From positions 124,667 through 146,428 of the forward strand of contig BMAT01002495.1 in NCBI GenBank assembly GCA_019649035.1: 21,762 nt of DNA, written 5' to 3'. Source of the DNA: Elysia marginata (taxonomy: Eukaryota > Mollusca > Gastropoda > Plakobranchidae). Position numbers and translations under genes: made by a program. The notes beneath the pieces are model-generated. The model searched no databases, was not told where the DNA came from, and saw only the letters and a list, made by a program, of their open reading frames with translations. This document shows, in pieces, positions 1 through 8,781 of this stretch. The stretch's first letter is position 1, and the number at the start of each line of letters is the position of its first letter.

Positions 1-626
1 CTTACTGCTTAAATTGACCAAACCCGTTTCTTTTCTTTTTGTAGATTTTTAATCGAGCTCTCATTGGACCGACAAAATATTTGAATATTGATAAAAACTT
101 GAATTTCTAGAGCTTCTAATTTTTTTTGTAATCGCTTTCAATTTTTAAAAAAATGTATCACACTGTGCCTCAACACACCCCAAAATCATAAATGATAATA
201 AATTAAGATCTATAAGGGGAAGTAATGAGAACATAAAACGGTTTCTCTAAGTCCAAATCTTATAAAAGGCTTAAAAAAGCTAATGATTTTGCTCCTCTGA
301 AAAAAAAACACAAATAACTTGAAATTAATAGTTTCAGCTGTTTTGGAAAATCAAAACTTACAGAAAATATTGCACTACTGTCGCTGATACTCATGACTGA
401 GAATTGAAGCTCGTTTAAGGTATTGTTTTCATACAAAGTATAATACAAATAACATAGTGTGTTAAAACAAAGTCGACTCATCTTCAAATCTTTCGCAGAC
501 CGCTTTTTCTCAAAGTCTCTAGTCCTAGTCTGTTTTTTGAATCACCAGTAAACCGCTTGTGTCTTTGAGCGTCTTGGAACCTCTTGACGACACATGAATG
601 TGGCTGGTATAGATAAAGTGGTGTCC
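1..626. other. AT-rich sequence with no recognised gene
   Basis: I see no coding exon, SINE head or long repeat here. It is AT-rich with scattered short A and T runs. The longest minus-strand reading frame, at 260-487, has ordinary AT-rich composition and no motif, so I treat it as chance. Confidence 0.6.
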
Positions 627-664
627 AGTGCTCATCCTTACATGACTAGTTAGTTCTTAGTCAT

Positions 665-726
<62 letters not shown>

Positions 727-748
727 ATCTCTCTCTCTCTCTCTCTCT
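627..748. mobile_element. Hairpin-plus-(CT)n repeat cassette, copy 1
   Basis: About 40 bases of unique sequence (627-666) run straight into a nearly pure CT tract (667-748, interrupted once by CCCTAT). The unique part contains an 8-bp stem, CATGACTA at 641-648 pairing with TAGTCATG at 658-665, with a 9-nt loop, ending just before the CT tract. The same unique bases recur without a difference at 5127-5166, exactly 4500 bases away, again followed by CT. A hairpin next to a microsatellite and repeated at separate loci resembles the ends of non-autonomous Helitron-like elements. That link is inference: no autonomous element or canonical CTRR terminus was identified. Confidence 0.6.
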
Positions 749-1272
749 GAAAATAGTAGTGGATGTGTGAACCCAGAACCTTTTTAATGATAGAAAACAT
801 TTTTAAGCGTAAAAAAATAAACAGCAACAGTATGAAAGATATTAAAATATTTTCTGCAATTCGATGTGCATAATAGGCTATCAACAGGCTTATAAAATCT
901 ACTCTGATTTTAACAACGTCTATCTGATAAGAGTTAGCATGTAGCCTATATGCATTAAAGCTTGACTAAGTCTTCAGTTACAATTTCTATAATTGGACTG
1001 TAAGAGTAATTAATAGAGATTGTGTTGAGGTATTTCAACTCGACTGTTTAGTCATGTATAAGATGGCATAACTGTTTAATGTACAAATTAGATAGTTTGG
1101 TCACATAAAGATAGCAATTCACTGTTTGGTCAATTAAAGGTATTGCACATGTTAGTAATGATATTTTACTTTGTCATGAATTCATGTAATATACGAAAAG
1201 TATAAATGCTACCAAATATTTTCAAGTTTCAAACTTACCTCGATCATCAATCCAGTAATTTACAAAAAAGCC
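749..1272. other. AT-rich sequence with no recognised gene
   Basis: No exon or RNA gene was seen. A short phrase, GGTCACATAAAGATAG at about 1097-1112, recurs at about 4854-4869. It may be an old dispersed repeat but is too short to define one. Confidence 0.5.
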
Positions 1273-1320
1273 TATGGATCCACCGGTCTCATGGTATATC
1301 AAGCTGTAAAGTTCAAACTA
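1273..1320 (+). repeat. Old dispersed repeat, copy 1
   Basis: The phrase TGGATCC, about 20 bases, then TATATCAAGCTGTAAAGTTC and AAAC matches the segment at 4161-4209 well and those at 3993-4047 and 5041-5090 more weakly. All four are in the same orientation. This looks like the surviving core of an old repeat family that I cannot name. Confidence 0.4.
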
Positions 1321-1847
1321 GGCAAGTGCGCGTACCTGTGGACCTAGGGAAAAAAGGATTTCATGAGACGTAAAATTAAAATATTCTGCAATTCATTTCT
1401 GAAACCCTAAAAGAAATAATTTAAACCCGTCACAAAATAAGGTCAACGATGATATTCAAACTTTTTCATCCGACTGCCCAAATCTGACTTAGAAACAAGA
1501 GAAAATGCTATGTCCTGGTATTCTTGGCAAACAGATCCTTTTCTTTTCTTGTACTCTTGTAGACAGAGGGTAAGTTTGATCTGCTGCACTCTCTTACGCT
1601 TGATACAACATATGTTCAACCACCATAAAATATTAAAACATTAAAAAATAATAATGAAGCCCTTGTGCTAAAACTTAACCTTCTCTAATCTCAACATAAA
1701 CCATCCTGATTGCTGCATCTCCACTGAATATTTTCTAAGCGTTCAAGCCGCTGCCTTCCAGATGTAAGAAAGGCCAGTAAAACCTACCACAGCATGAGCT
1801 GCTGCTATGTTGCTTCTTCTTCTTTCATCAGCGGTGGCTGTATGTAC
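1321..1847. other. Unannotated AT-rich sequence
   Basis: No coding potential was seen. It ends at the target-site duplication that flanks the SINE starting at 1862. Confidence 0.5.
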
Positions 1848-1861
1848 CAAAACCTTGAGGA
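1848..1861. repeat. Target-site duplication, left, of the 1862-2157 SINE
   Basis: CAAAACCTTGAGGA here matches CAAAACCTTAAGGA at 2158-2171 with one mismatch in 14. Direct repeats of this length on both sides of an element are what target-primed reverse transcription leaves. Confidence 0.75.
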
Positions 1862-2157
1862 TTTAGTTGGTTGTTTGAGTTTTAAATTCTCTTTTCAACT
1901 ACAAGGCTATATCAGAGACGGCGCTTGGGACAATTGAAAGCGTGCTGCCACACTGTGATAAACGGAGCGCTGCATATACCACACCCAGTCACATTATCCT
2001 GACACCGGGGCGACCAGACTTAGCACTAAATCCATAATGCCAGACACCAGGCGGAACAGCTACTAATACCAATTTTAAAGTCTTTGGTTTGACACTGCCC
2101 GGGATCGAACCCGTAACTCCCGAGCGAGTGTCTTTACCGCTAGGCCACAGAGCCGGT
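1862..2157 (-). mobile_element. tRNA-derived SINE with flanking target-site duplications
   Basis: Read on the minus strand, the element starts near 2157 with a tRNA-like head. The A box TGGCCTAGCGG lies at 2147-2137 and the B box GGTTCGATCCC at 2111-2101, the internal RNA polymerase III promoter. A T-arm-like stem, CGGG/CCCG, surrounds the B box, but there is no paired acceptor stem, so this is not a working tRNA gene. A more GC-rich body continues to about 1895, followed by an AT-rich 3' end. The 14-bp flanking duplications fix the boundaries and give a 296-bp element. It has no protein; SINEs depend on a LINE reverse transcriptase for movement. I do not recognise the subfamily. The plus-strand frame at 2089-2280 overlapping it is a by-product. 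Confidence 0.8.
2101..2147 (-). promoter_or_regulatory. Pol III internal promoter (A and B boxes) of SINE
   Basis: On the minus strand TGGCCTAGCGG (A box) is followed about 25 bases later by GGTTCGATCCC (B box). Both are close to the tRNA consensus, so the copy could still bind TFIIIC. Confidence 0.75.
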
Positions 2158-2171
2158 CAAAACCTTAAGGA
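2158..2171. repeat. Target-site duplication, right, of the 1862-2157 SINE
   Basis: CAAAACCTTAAGGA differs by one base from the left copy at 1848-1861 and directly abuts the 5' end of the minus-strand SINE. Confidence 0.75.
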
Positions 2172-2661
2172 AGAAAAAAAGGAAAAAAAGACAACAGGAA
2201 AAGAGATGTACAAGAATCGATACAATTGCATTGTGCTCGGGGCTAACAGCAGATTTAGGGCATCCTTTATGCATGCTTAGAAGGTTAACGATATGATAGC
2301 AAAACTATGATGCTTAAATAATACGAAAGGGTTATTTTATGACGTTCATACAGTGTCATATACAAGACAGCTAGTTTGAAAAACATATCAGTTTAGCACA
2401 AGGGCGTCGGCTGACCAGTTTGATTGGGGAGGCTCAGCAGACAATCAATCGCGATTAATAAAATAATCTAGATCTAGATCTACACTGGGGTTCCCTACAC
2501 CATTACTTCAAGTCGCAAAAAAAAAACCTTTTCCGAAGTACAAACTTCACATTTCACATAGCCTAAAGCCGTTGTTGATTCTAGATAGTAGATAAACTCC
2601 CCCTACTCCCCAAGGCCAAATCCAAAGAGAGACCACAAGTTAGGCCTGCTGCGACCCTGCT
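2172..2661. other. Unannotated sequence
   Basis: No exon was seen. It includes a short overlapping run of CTAGAT units at about 2467-2482. Confidence 0.5.
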
Positions 2662-2825
2662 GCAGCCAATTAGTGTGCTAGGAGGCTAGCCTTAAAATTA
2701 TACTACTGCAGCAGTCAAATTACGTCATGCGCTTGCCCTTCCCTTATTGTTTAATATAACAATCGCATCGTGGGAAACCCAAAACAAACAGCGAGGGCTA
2801 GCCTCCTAGCACACTGATTGGCTGC
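2662..2825. repeat. 30-bp inverted repeat with 104-bp spacer, CCAAT-bearing arms
   Basis: The left arm, 2662-2691 (starts GCAGCCAATTAGTGTGC), is the reverse complement of 2796-2825 with one mismatch in 30. Each arm carries a CCAAT pentamer. The spacer holds TTACGTCA at about 2720-2727, a CRE/ATF-like site. The structure could be a small MITE or fold-back element, or a symmetric promoter-type region. No target-site duplication is visible just outside the arms, so the transposon reading is unproven. Confidence 0.65.
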
Positions 2826-2920
2826 TGAATACTACGTAATTGCGACTGGTTGGCAAGAATACTACACCATAGCACACTTTAATCCGATTGGTTGCCACGG
2901 TCTTGTGTTAAAGTGTAACT
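2815..2920. repeat. Degenerate repeats of the right inverted-repeat arm
   Basis: Phrases from the right arm recur beyond it: AGCACACT then GATTGGYTGC at 2808-2825 and again at about 2871-2896, and GAATACTAC at 2827-2835 and about 2857-2865. A 9-bp inverted pair, ACACTTTAA at 2874-2882 and TTAAAGTGT at 2908-2916, follows. This suggests nested duplication within one element or array. Confidence 0.45.
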
Positions 2921-2993
2921 AAATCCGGATGAATGGGCTATCATGGAGGATAAACAAAAAGAAGCTCTATCTTGATGGGTGACAGTGACTGTT

Positions 2994-3031
2994 GGGTAGG
3001 GGGGGGGGTGGCAGGGAAAGAGGGGGGGGGG
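2994..3031 (+). other. Canonical G-quadruplex motif
   Basis: Four G runs (GGG, ten G, GGG, ten G) are separated by loops of 2, 5 and 5 bases, which satisfies the usual G3+ N1-7 pattern on the plus strand. It lies about 170 bases from the CCAAT inverted repeat. Whether it folds or regulates anything cannot be told from sequence. Confidence 0.7.
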
Positions 3032-3583
3032 CTTAGCCTTTGCAGCCTTAGAGTAGCTTCGCGCTTGGTTTAGCATAATTATTATTTTACTGTACTTTAG
3101 GTAAGATCTTTTGAAGGCAAATATAAATATAGCAAAGTAACATTAATATTACCAAAGTCTCTGTTGCAATAAAAGATTATGAAAGCCATTCCGTTGCTGA
3201 AGTAACAAGGGACGCTTCACTCGTTTGTATTTAAAATATAATTTAGTTAAAAGCTTCTACTCAGCTGCTTTTACAACGGCTGCATAACTTATTTAACCGA
3301 TTGCAATAATTCAAAGACTGCACTTCCATCACCATAACAGTCATCGCTGCAAATTAATGCATTGTTGTTTAACAATAAGCTCAGATGAAAATACGCGTTA
3401 CAAGTTTGACCTAGGCGTCGTATAAAGAGTTAGCAAGTACATTAATTTACTGTATTTTGAGATAGCTTGATGATTCTAAACTGGGGTTATATATTGACTG
3501 AATATTACCAAAATACTTTGCACATGACGTGATAAGACTTGCCCGGGTCAGCAAACTAACATGGTACTTATATATAATATGAG
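3032..3583. other. AT-rich sequence with no recognised gene
   Basis: Nothing beyond simple AT-rich DNA was seen on either strand. Confidence 0.5.
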
Positions 3584-3684
3584 AATTTTAATGTAATATC
3601 AGATTAAGATATTATTTTTTAATACACTATACGCTATATTTTTATACACTATATTAATTTTAATGTGATATCAGATTAAGATAT
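3584..3684 (+). repeat. 72-bp-spaced direct repeat
   Basis: The 29-base segment 3584-3612 recurs at 3656-3684 with one clear change (AATATC to GATATC). ATACACTAT and CTATAT phrases are also repeated in the interval. It reads as a local tandem duplication in AT-rich DNA. Confidence 0.65.
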
Positions 3685-3992
3685 GTACAAAACTGTATCA
3701 AAGCTTGACTGTTTGGTCAGATGAAAACGTCATGTTTTCATATACAATGCAAAAAAAAAAATTAATAACGCTACTTAAACTAATATCTGTCAACAGTTCG
3801 CTGAGGTCGAATTTACCACAAAAAAAACACACAAAAAAAACGAACTGCATGGTGTCCTGGCTGATTGAGATGCAAAATCCAGTCGTGTGAGCTTATAGCA
3901 GAGATCCCCGCCTGGAAGAAATGAAAAATGTCTTGAATCAGGTTTTTTAATTAACTAAGATCGTCATATTATCTCAGCCAACATGCAAGAAT
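3685..3992. other. AT-rich sequence with no recognised gene
   Basis: A-runs around 3749 and 3820-3840 give the area low complexity. The 61-codon frame at 3705-3890 has no features of a real exon. Confidence 0.45.
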
Positions 3993-4047
3993 CTGTGGAT
4001 CTAATCTAGGTTTCTCAAGGTATATTGAGCTGCCAAGCTTAAACAAC
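3993..4047 (+). repeat. Old dispersed repeat, copy 2 (weak)
   Basis: TGTGGATCT, then TATATTGAGCTGCCAAGCTT and AAACAA, parallels the copies at 1273 and 4161 with several mismatches. It lies about 168 bases before the 4161 copy. Confidence 0.3.
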
Positions 4048-4160
4048 CTTTGCGCTCATCAGTAGAAAAACCCGTACATGTCTGCAACCTACGAAGGAGA
4101 AAAGTTGTGAAATAAATTATGATCTCCGTCGACACAACAGTAACTTTCGCACACTTAGGC

Positions 4161-4209
4161 AATGGATCCAAAGGTATCAACACATTATATCAAGCTGCAA
4201 AGTCCAAAC
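4161..4209 (+). repeat. Old dispersed repeat, copy 3
   Basis: AATGGATCCAAAGG, then TATATCAAGCTGCAAAGTCC and AAAC, is the best match to the copy at 1273-1320. It is followed by a GC-richer stretch (4240-4315) holding the palindrome GGAGCGCTCC at about 4287-4296. Confidence 0.4.
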
Positions 4210-4426
4210 AAATGCAAAAATTATCTGTCAAATAGGCATCGTGTAGCTCTGGGCCAAGGAAGAATTGGAGCACCATTAATAAGAGGAGCGCTCCCCACAG
4301 AGGGGCGCCATTCTATTTCAAGCTTAAGTTTCTTGGTAACAAATGCTTAGATTTTTCAGAATTCAAGACTACTGAGCAATGAAATGTATTATTATAAACA
4401 ACATTGCTGACGAAATGAAGGGCAAT

Positions 4427-4428
<2 letters not shown>

Positions 4429-4470
<42 letters not shown>
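4429..4470. repeat. (GA)n microsatellite
   Basis: A pure AG/GA dinucleotide run of about 42 bases. It is one of the few tracts here with purines on the plus strand. Confidence 0.95.
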
Positions 4471-4474
<4 letters not shown>

Positions 4475-5040
4475 TTTTAATAATCAACAGTTGCACACCA
4501 ATGTTGAAATCCTTCCTAATTAGAATCTGAAACTGCATTTTCGCCACATGGCCAGACAAAGATATCACGTAGGTCTTCATGACATGATTTTTCGCTATTT
4601 GATCAAACAAATATATGCACATGACATGTGTGGTAAATATAAACTGCATCTGTTATGTATTGGCTGTATTATAAGAAAAAGCCAGTAAATAGGCGATACG
4701 TATTGAGCTACGACAACGTCTTAGGAACATGTCGTGGACATGTAATACGGTTTTTCGTCATGGCAACTTTAGTATGAAACGTTACATGTTCTTGAGTTTC
4801 GTGTGAAAGAAAAATATTAATTAGTAATATACTTTCTTCATGGTTTGATCTTAAGGTCACATAAAGATAGGCCTACGATGGACTAAAATTGATTGTAAGT
4901 TTGACTGTGATCAGTTAATGATCATATCATGGGTTAATAGAAAATAGGTTATTAGAATATATGCGAAATATCTAAATAATACAAAATCCGTAACTTAATA
5001 TCTGGGTCAACAATCTTGAAGTGATTCACGAAAGAGTAGC
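4471..5040. other. Unannotated AT-rich sequence
   Basis: No exon was seen. The only recurrence noticed is GGTCACATAAAGATAG near 4854, shared with 1097-1112. Confidence 0.5.
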
Positions 5041-5090
5041 CATGGGTCTAGAAATCTCCTATAGCATTAAAATTTGCAAAGTTTAAACTT
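5041..5090 (+). repeat. Old dispersed repeat, copy 4 (weak)
   Basis: CATGGGTCTAGAAAT, then ATTTGCAAAGTTTAAAC, parallels the phrase order of the copies at 1273 and 4161. It is degenerate and could be coincidental. Confidence 0.25.
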
Positions 5091-5126
5091 CTTTTATTAT
5101 ATACAAAAGATGTCAAAGCCTGTCAA

Positions 5127-5164
5127 AGTGCTCATCCTTACATGACTAGTTAGTTCTTAGTCAT

Positions 5165-5219
<55 letters not shown>
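5127..5219. mobile_element. Hairpin-plus-(CT)n repeat cassette, copy 2
   Basis: The unique segment 5127-5166 is identical to 627-666, including the CATGACTA/TAGTCATG hairpin at 5141-5165, and again leads into a CT tract (5167-5219). The sequences to the left of 627/5127 and to the right of the CT tracts differ, so the repeated unit seems to be this cassette alone. Identity over about 40 bases in a region of otherwise diverged repeats suggests a recent copying event. Confidence 0.6.
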
Positions 5220-5227
5220 ATGTATAA

Positions 5228-5320
5228 CCAAACGAGGTTGGGAAGTGGCCAAACTATGATGTCTTTTTGTGAAATCGGGCCCCCTACCATACTCTTTTTT
5301 TAATGTGCAATATTCGTCCT
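5228..5320 (+). repeat. Diverged direct repeat, copy 1
   Basis: From CAAACGAGGTTGGGAAG to the CCTACCATAC-T-run-AATGTG phrase, the segment aligns end to end with 5627-5719, roughly two-thirds identical by eye. It starts just after the CT tract of the hairpin cassette. Confidence 0.55.
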
Positions 5321-5626
5321 AAAAATCAGCCGTGTTAGGCAAAAAGTGGACTTCACATTCGAAAAACTTTGACACATAGAGCCTAGCTTAGAACAGAAGA
5401 AAACTTAACACACAGACAGTAGAGCCGAAAATGGAAGAAAAAACCTGGGCGTCCACAACCTTGGCTTCATCTAGGCCTTAACCAGGTTCTAGATCAAGAT
5501 ATATCCTCTACCCGATATCTGGCTCTAAGTCTAGTTTTTCTAAATTGGTTTATAAATCCAAGTCAAAGTTTAAGACGTTTAACCTAAATTTTAGATTTAA
5601 ATCTAACGTAAAATCTACAGATATCA
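5321..5626. other. Spacer between diverged direct repeats
   Basis: No coding exon was seen. The latter half is rich in short CTAG, TCTAG and AAATC words, giving low complexity. Confidence 0.45.
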
Positions 5627-5719
5627 ACAAACGAAGTCGGGAAGGGGGCGAAACTATAATTTATTTGTATGCGTTCTGTCGCCTACCACTTTTTTTAAAG
5701 TGTATAAAATTTGACCTAT
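5627..5719 (+). repeat. Diverged direct repeat, copy 2
   Basis: CAAACGAAGTCGGGAAG through CCTACCACT-T-run-AAAGTG matches 5228-5320 in order. It overlaps a short plus-strand frame that I regard as chance. Confidence 0.55.
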
Positions 5720-6849
5720 CTTTTCCCCTTAATTGACAGAAATAGAGCATTGATTGTTTCACGTTTTCTGCGGCGTGTAAAGTGTGTGCAGAGGAAAAGG
5801 GTGGAGGAACTATTGGCATCAATTATTGTGTTGTGACAAGGGTAAAAGATTATCAAAACTTTAGATAGTTTACCCATTGAAGAGGGCCTAGAAAAGCTAC
5901 AAAATATTTGAAGAGGAAATCTTTATAAAACAGAGCCTGTAGCTCCTTATGTATCACAATACTAAAACGTTTTTGGATAAAACAAAATTTATAAAGTAAG
6001 GAGCTATATTGGGTGATGTGTTTATTTTTAAAAGTTACATTTGTGTTGAATTTTTTTGATTGACTACTGTTCTTTTTTCCCTTGAGTCTTCAAATAGAAA
6101 CTGGTATTTTATCTCATTAATGGCATTTCTTTACCTTTTCAGCCAGCCTTCTCTAGCGATGAAAACAGTTTTAGTATTTTCTTTTTTATGAGGTGTTGGT
6201 CTTATTATTCTACCTTTGCAAGGAACCGTTAGTTTTACCATGATGTTCTATTGTGGTAGAGCTGCATGGGTCGCGATAATACCGACCATAATACCGTTAT
6301 CACTTTGACATTGGGGGTGTCTATTCCATTGCGGAAGGTAAATTACTGCTTGGTTGGACCTGTCCAGCGGACATTTTCTTTGGGCAGTAACATGTAATGG
6401 TCGACCTAATGTACCATTTTATGACCACTTTGAGAAATGAGCAATAATTATTTCACTCGACAGACAGGGTTGGACTGACTTCCTGCTGTGCGTTTGACCG
6501 TGGTAAGTTTTTGCAGTACGGTGCTCCGTGATTGTTCGTCCAGCTTTGTCCAGTAATACTGCTCTTGTGGACACTATATTGCAAAAGCTCAGGACGTGGA
6601 AGGCTGGAAAGTCATGTAGGGTCGTCCTCCTTTCTCTACCATACCATATTCAAACACGAATCTTACGAGTTTGTTAACGATGCACAGTTCAGTCTTCTTT
6701 TGCTTGAGCATCAATGTTAAAACAGGGTGTAATACCGAACTCCGAAACTCATTCATTCCAAAATATATCTAAAATATCAGTAAAGAAGTGACTGGAGATC
6801 TACATCACTATCTAGATCAACGAGTAAAATCAAGTTGGGCTTAAAAAAC
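5720..6849. other. Unannotated sequence, partly higher GC
   Basis: The stretch 6240-6620 has a more balanced base composition than its surroundings. I translated parts of both strands there and found stops at normal density and no recognisable domain. It could hold a decayed transposon, but nothing specific supports that. Confidence 0.45.
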
Positions 6850-6988
6850 GATTGAAAGATTTTTACGGTATGAAATTAGCAGTGGAGAGAAGTAGGCTTT
6901 TTACATGGAAATGCCCGAAATGTCTGCCCTTAGTATGATTCAAACCTTCGACTTATAGATGCTTCGGCACCCACCGCCTTGCCACTAA
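6850..6988 (-). mobile_element. tRNA-derived SINE, family 2, minus copy
   Basis: On the minus strand the head starts near 6988. The A-box region TGGCAAGGCGGTGG lies at 6984-6971 and the B-box region GGTTTGAATC at 6946-6937, followed by the family body with GCCTAC and CTCCACTGCTAATTTC. The body (6914-6850) is inverted relative to 7033-7098. The 3' tail found in the copies at 7656 and 15441 (TGGCTGCCT) is not seen, so this copy is probably 3'-truncated or diverged. Confidence 0.65.
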
Positions 6989-7098
6989 GAGAAACATAGC
7001 TTATACCATGTCGCCACTACGCTCCTTAGAAAGCATTTCCACTAAAAAAAGCCTACTTATCTCCACTGCTAATTTTATACCTCTAAAATCTTTCAATC
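6850..7098. repeat. 66-bp inverted repeat made of two SINE bodies
   Basis: The reverse complement of 6850-6914 aligns to 7033-7098 with about nine matches in ten, starting GCATTTCC and ending CTTTCAATC. The 118-base spacer carries one tRNA-like head. The arrangement is two bodies of one SINE family in head-to-head orientation with one head missing, which in RNA could fold into a long stem. Confidence 0.7.
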
Positions 7099-7140
7099 AT
7101 TTGACTGCGCAGTGGCTGCCTCTACTATTTATTAAAATAA
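7033..7140 (+). mobile_element. tRNA-derived SINE, family 2, headless plus copy
   Basis: It begins inside the family body at GCATTTCC, continues through GCCTACTTATCTCCACTGC and reaches the tail phrase GCAGTGGCTGCCT followed by TTTATTAAAATAAATAAA. The tail matches the copy at 15441. No A or B box precedes it in this orientation. The overlapping plus and minus frames at 7008-7324 fall partly on this element and are not convincing genes. Confidence 0.55.
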
Positions 7141-7655
7141 ATAAACAGCACAAAAAGGTAAAACGAATTAAAATTTGTACCGGTTTTTCACTTGTTAGCG
7201 TCACAAACCTGATCGGGAGGATCCCAACCGCACCAAAGGTACCCATCAAGTCCGATATCAAATCAAGAGCGATTATTTCCACTTCCTGTTCTACTTTCAA
7301 AACTTTGAATCTATAATAAGGCATAAAATTTTTATCGTGTGTCCTTTGTGTTTGTTGCCTATGGCTTAAATAAGTGCCAGTGTGTGTTTCGTGTTTTATG
7401 ATCGGGTTTGGTGCGATTTGAATCTTCCTGATAAATTTAGCAAAATATCACTTACAGAGAGTAAGTGAAGACTTTCACTCTGAAATAATCTTTTTTTTAA
7501 AAGCGTTGTAGCGTTATGGTATCTAGCTATTAAATTCAATTCAAGTTTATTTAGTCAACACAAGGTATTGAAAATAACCAATGCTCAGTCAGGCGGGCAG
7601 TTTCAAACATTATGAATATTATAGTAAAGTACACTATTATTTCTCTATTATGTTT
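7141..7655. other. Unannotated sequence
   Basis: Frames are open on both strands to about 7320 but share no recognised motif. AATTCAATTCAAGTTTATTT at about 7535-7554 is a low-complexity AT phrase of a kind often met at retroelement ends. I cannot assign it. Confidence 0.4.
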
Positions 7656-7820
7656 CTTTGAGTGGCAAGGCAGTTGCTGCCAAAGCTACTGTGAGTCGAG
7701 GGTTCAGGCCATATCAACGGCAAGCGTTTTTCGGCCACTTTCACTTGAAGCCCTTTTCAGTCTTTTATGCTTACTAGATCCTTCAATGTGTAGTGAATGT
7801 GTAGTGGCTGGCTATTAAAT
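7656..7820 (+). mobile_element. tRNA-derived SINE, family 2, plus copy
   Basis: The head has the A-box region TGGCAAGGCAG from 7663 and the B-box region GGTTCAGGCC at 7701-7710. The body phrases TTTCACTTGAAGCC and TAGTGGCTGGCT (about 7801-7812) match the copy at 15441. The 68-codon frame 7612-7818 runs through the SINE and is not a gene. Confidence 0.65.
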
Positions 7821-8743
7821 CTTGCTTCTTTTGATAACCACCGTGGCTGGGTTAGACATTGTAGACACCAGTCCTTACCAATGGATTCATCTTGTTAACT
7901 TTATATTTTGATGTTTCTAGTTCTTTACTTTATTCTTTTTATGCTTCTTTTCTACAAATTCAAACACTTATGTTGGCAGATTATCGAACTAATGCTGCGC
8001 CCATCTGCCCACACAAAGGTAAACATGGACGATACCAAATGAAAAAAGTCGCCAAAGAAAGTAAACAGTTACATCTGGTTTGAAAAAAGACTGGATAGTT
8101 TCATTTATACAGGTTAATATTTGTAAATTCAAACTGTGTCTTTAAAGGAATTGCTTGTGCAAAAGAAATCTATTTTCGAAACTGTTCTTTGTTTGTAGCA
8201 AAAAATACATTTGATGATTCGTTAAGGCTCTTTCCAAAATAAAAAAAAGAATTAGAGGATGCTTATTTAAAATAAGGGCAAACACAAAACTTCGGTTTTA
8301 TCACCTTTGTATAAAAACATAGCAAGGACCCAAACGTCTCATTTTTATATGTTTGCGCGTAAAATTTTGCAAATGCGTGTACGTCTTGAAGACGTGGAGA
8401 AAATGAACTTGAGAACTGCCTTGAAAATCAACTCTAGCACCAGCTAGGTGTCACAGTATGTCCCAAATCAAATATGCCCACCTCTTAGCACCCCTTCTCC
8501 CCCTCTTACCCGCCTTTTGCACCAAAAGACACCAGATCTTTCAATTATATTATTGTCAAAAAATTTTTTTCATATAACCCCTCCCGTATCATTCTTCCCT
8601 CCAGACCCCCTTCCCATCGACTCCCTTTTTGAAGATATCCAAATTTAGACAAATCTATTTCACCTAAGCTCCATACATAAGCAACGGTATAGACGTGTTA
8701 CGCCCTTTCACCAGATGCTTGTAATTGATACCACAGAACTCAC
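7821..8743. other. AT-rich sequence with no recognised gene
   Basis: No repeat longer than a few bases and no splice-bounded exon was noticed. The stretch 8448-8648 is pyrimidine-rich, which explains its proline- and serine-rich open frame. Confidence 0.5.
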
Positions 8744-8780
8744 TCCTCAGGGGACTATCGCTTAAATCAATCAATCAATG
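8744..8780 (+). repeat. Possible retroelement tail ending in (TCAA)n
   Basis: CTCCTCAGGGGACTATCGC is followed by TTAAATCAATCAATCAATG. Short tetranucleotide tails of this type terminate some invertebrate non-LTR elements. With only three units and no body recognised, this is weak. Confidence 0.2.
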
Positions 8781-8781
8781 A

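Noticed and set aside
2089-2157. A functional tRNA gene
   Set aside because: A and B boxes and a T-arm are present, but there is no paired acceptor stem, and the sequence continues into a SINE body with target-site duplications.
6240-6620. Decayed transposase or reverse transcriptase
   Set aside because: Base composition is more balanced here, but hand translation of parts of both strands gave frequent stops and no family motif.
7008-7324. 102-codon plus frame and 75-codon minus frame
   Set aside because: They overlap on opposite strands, include SINE body sequence, and show no domain or splice boundaries.
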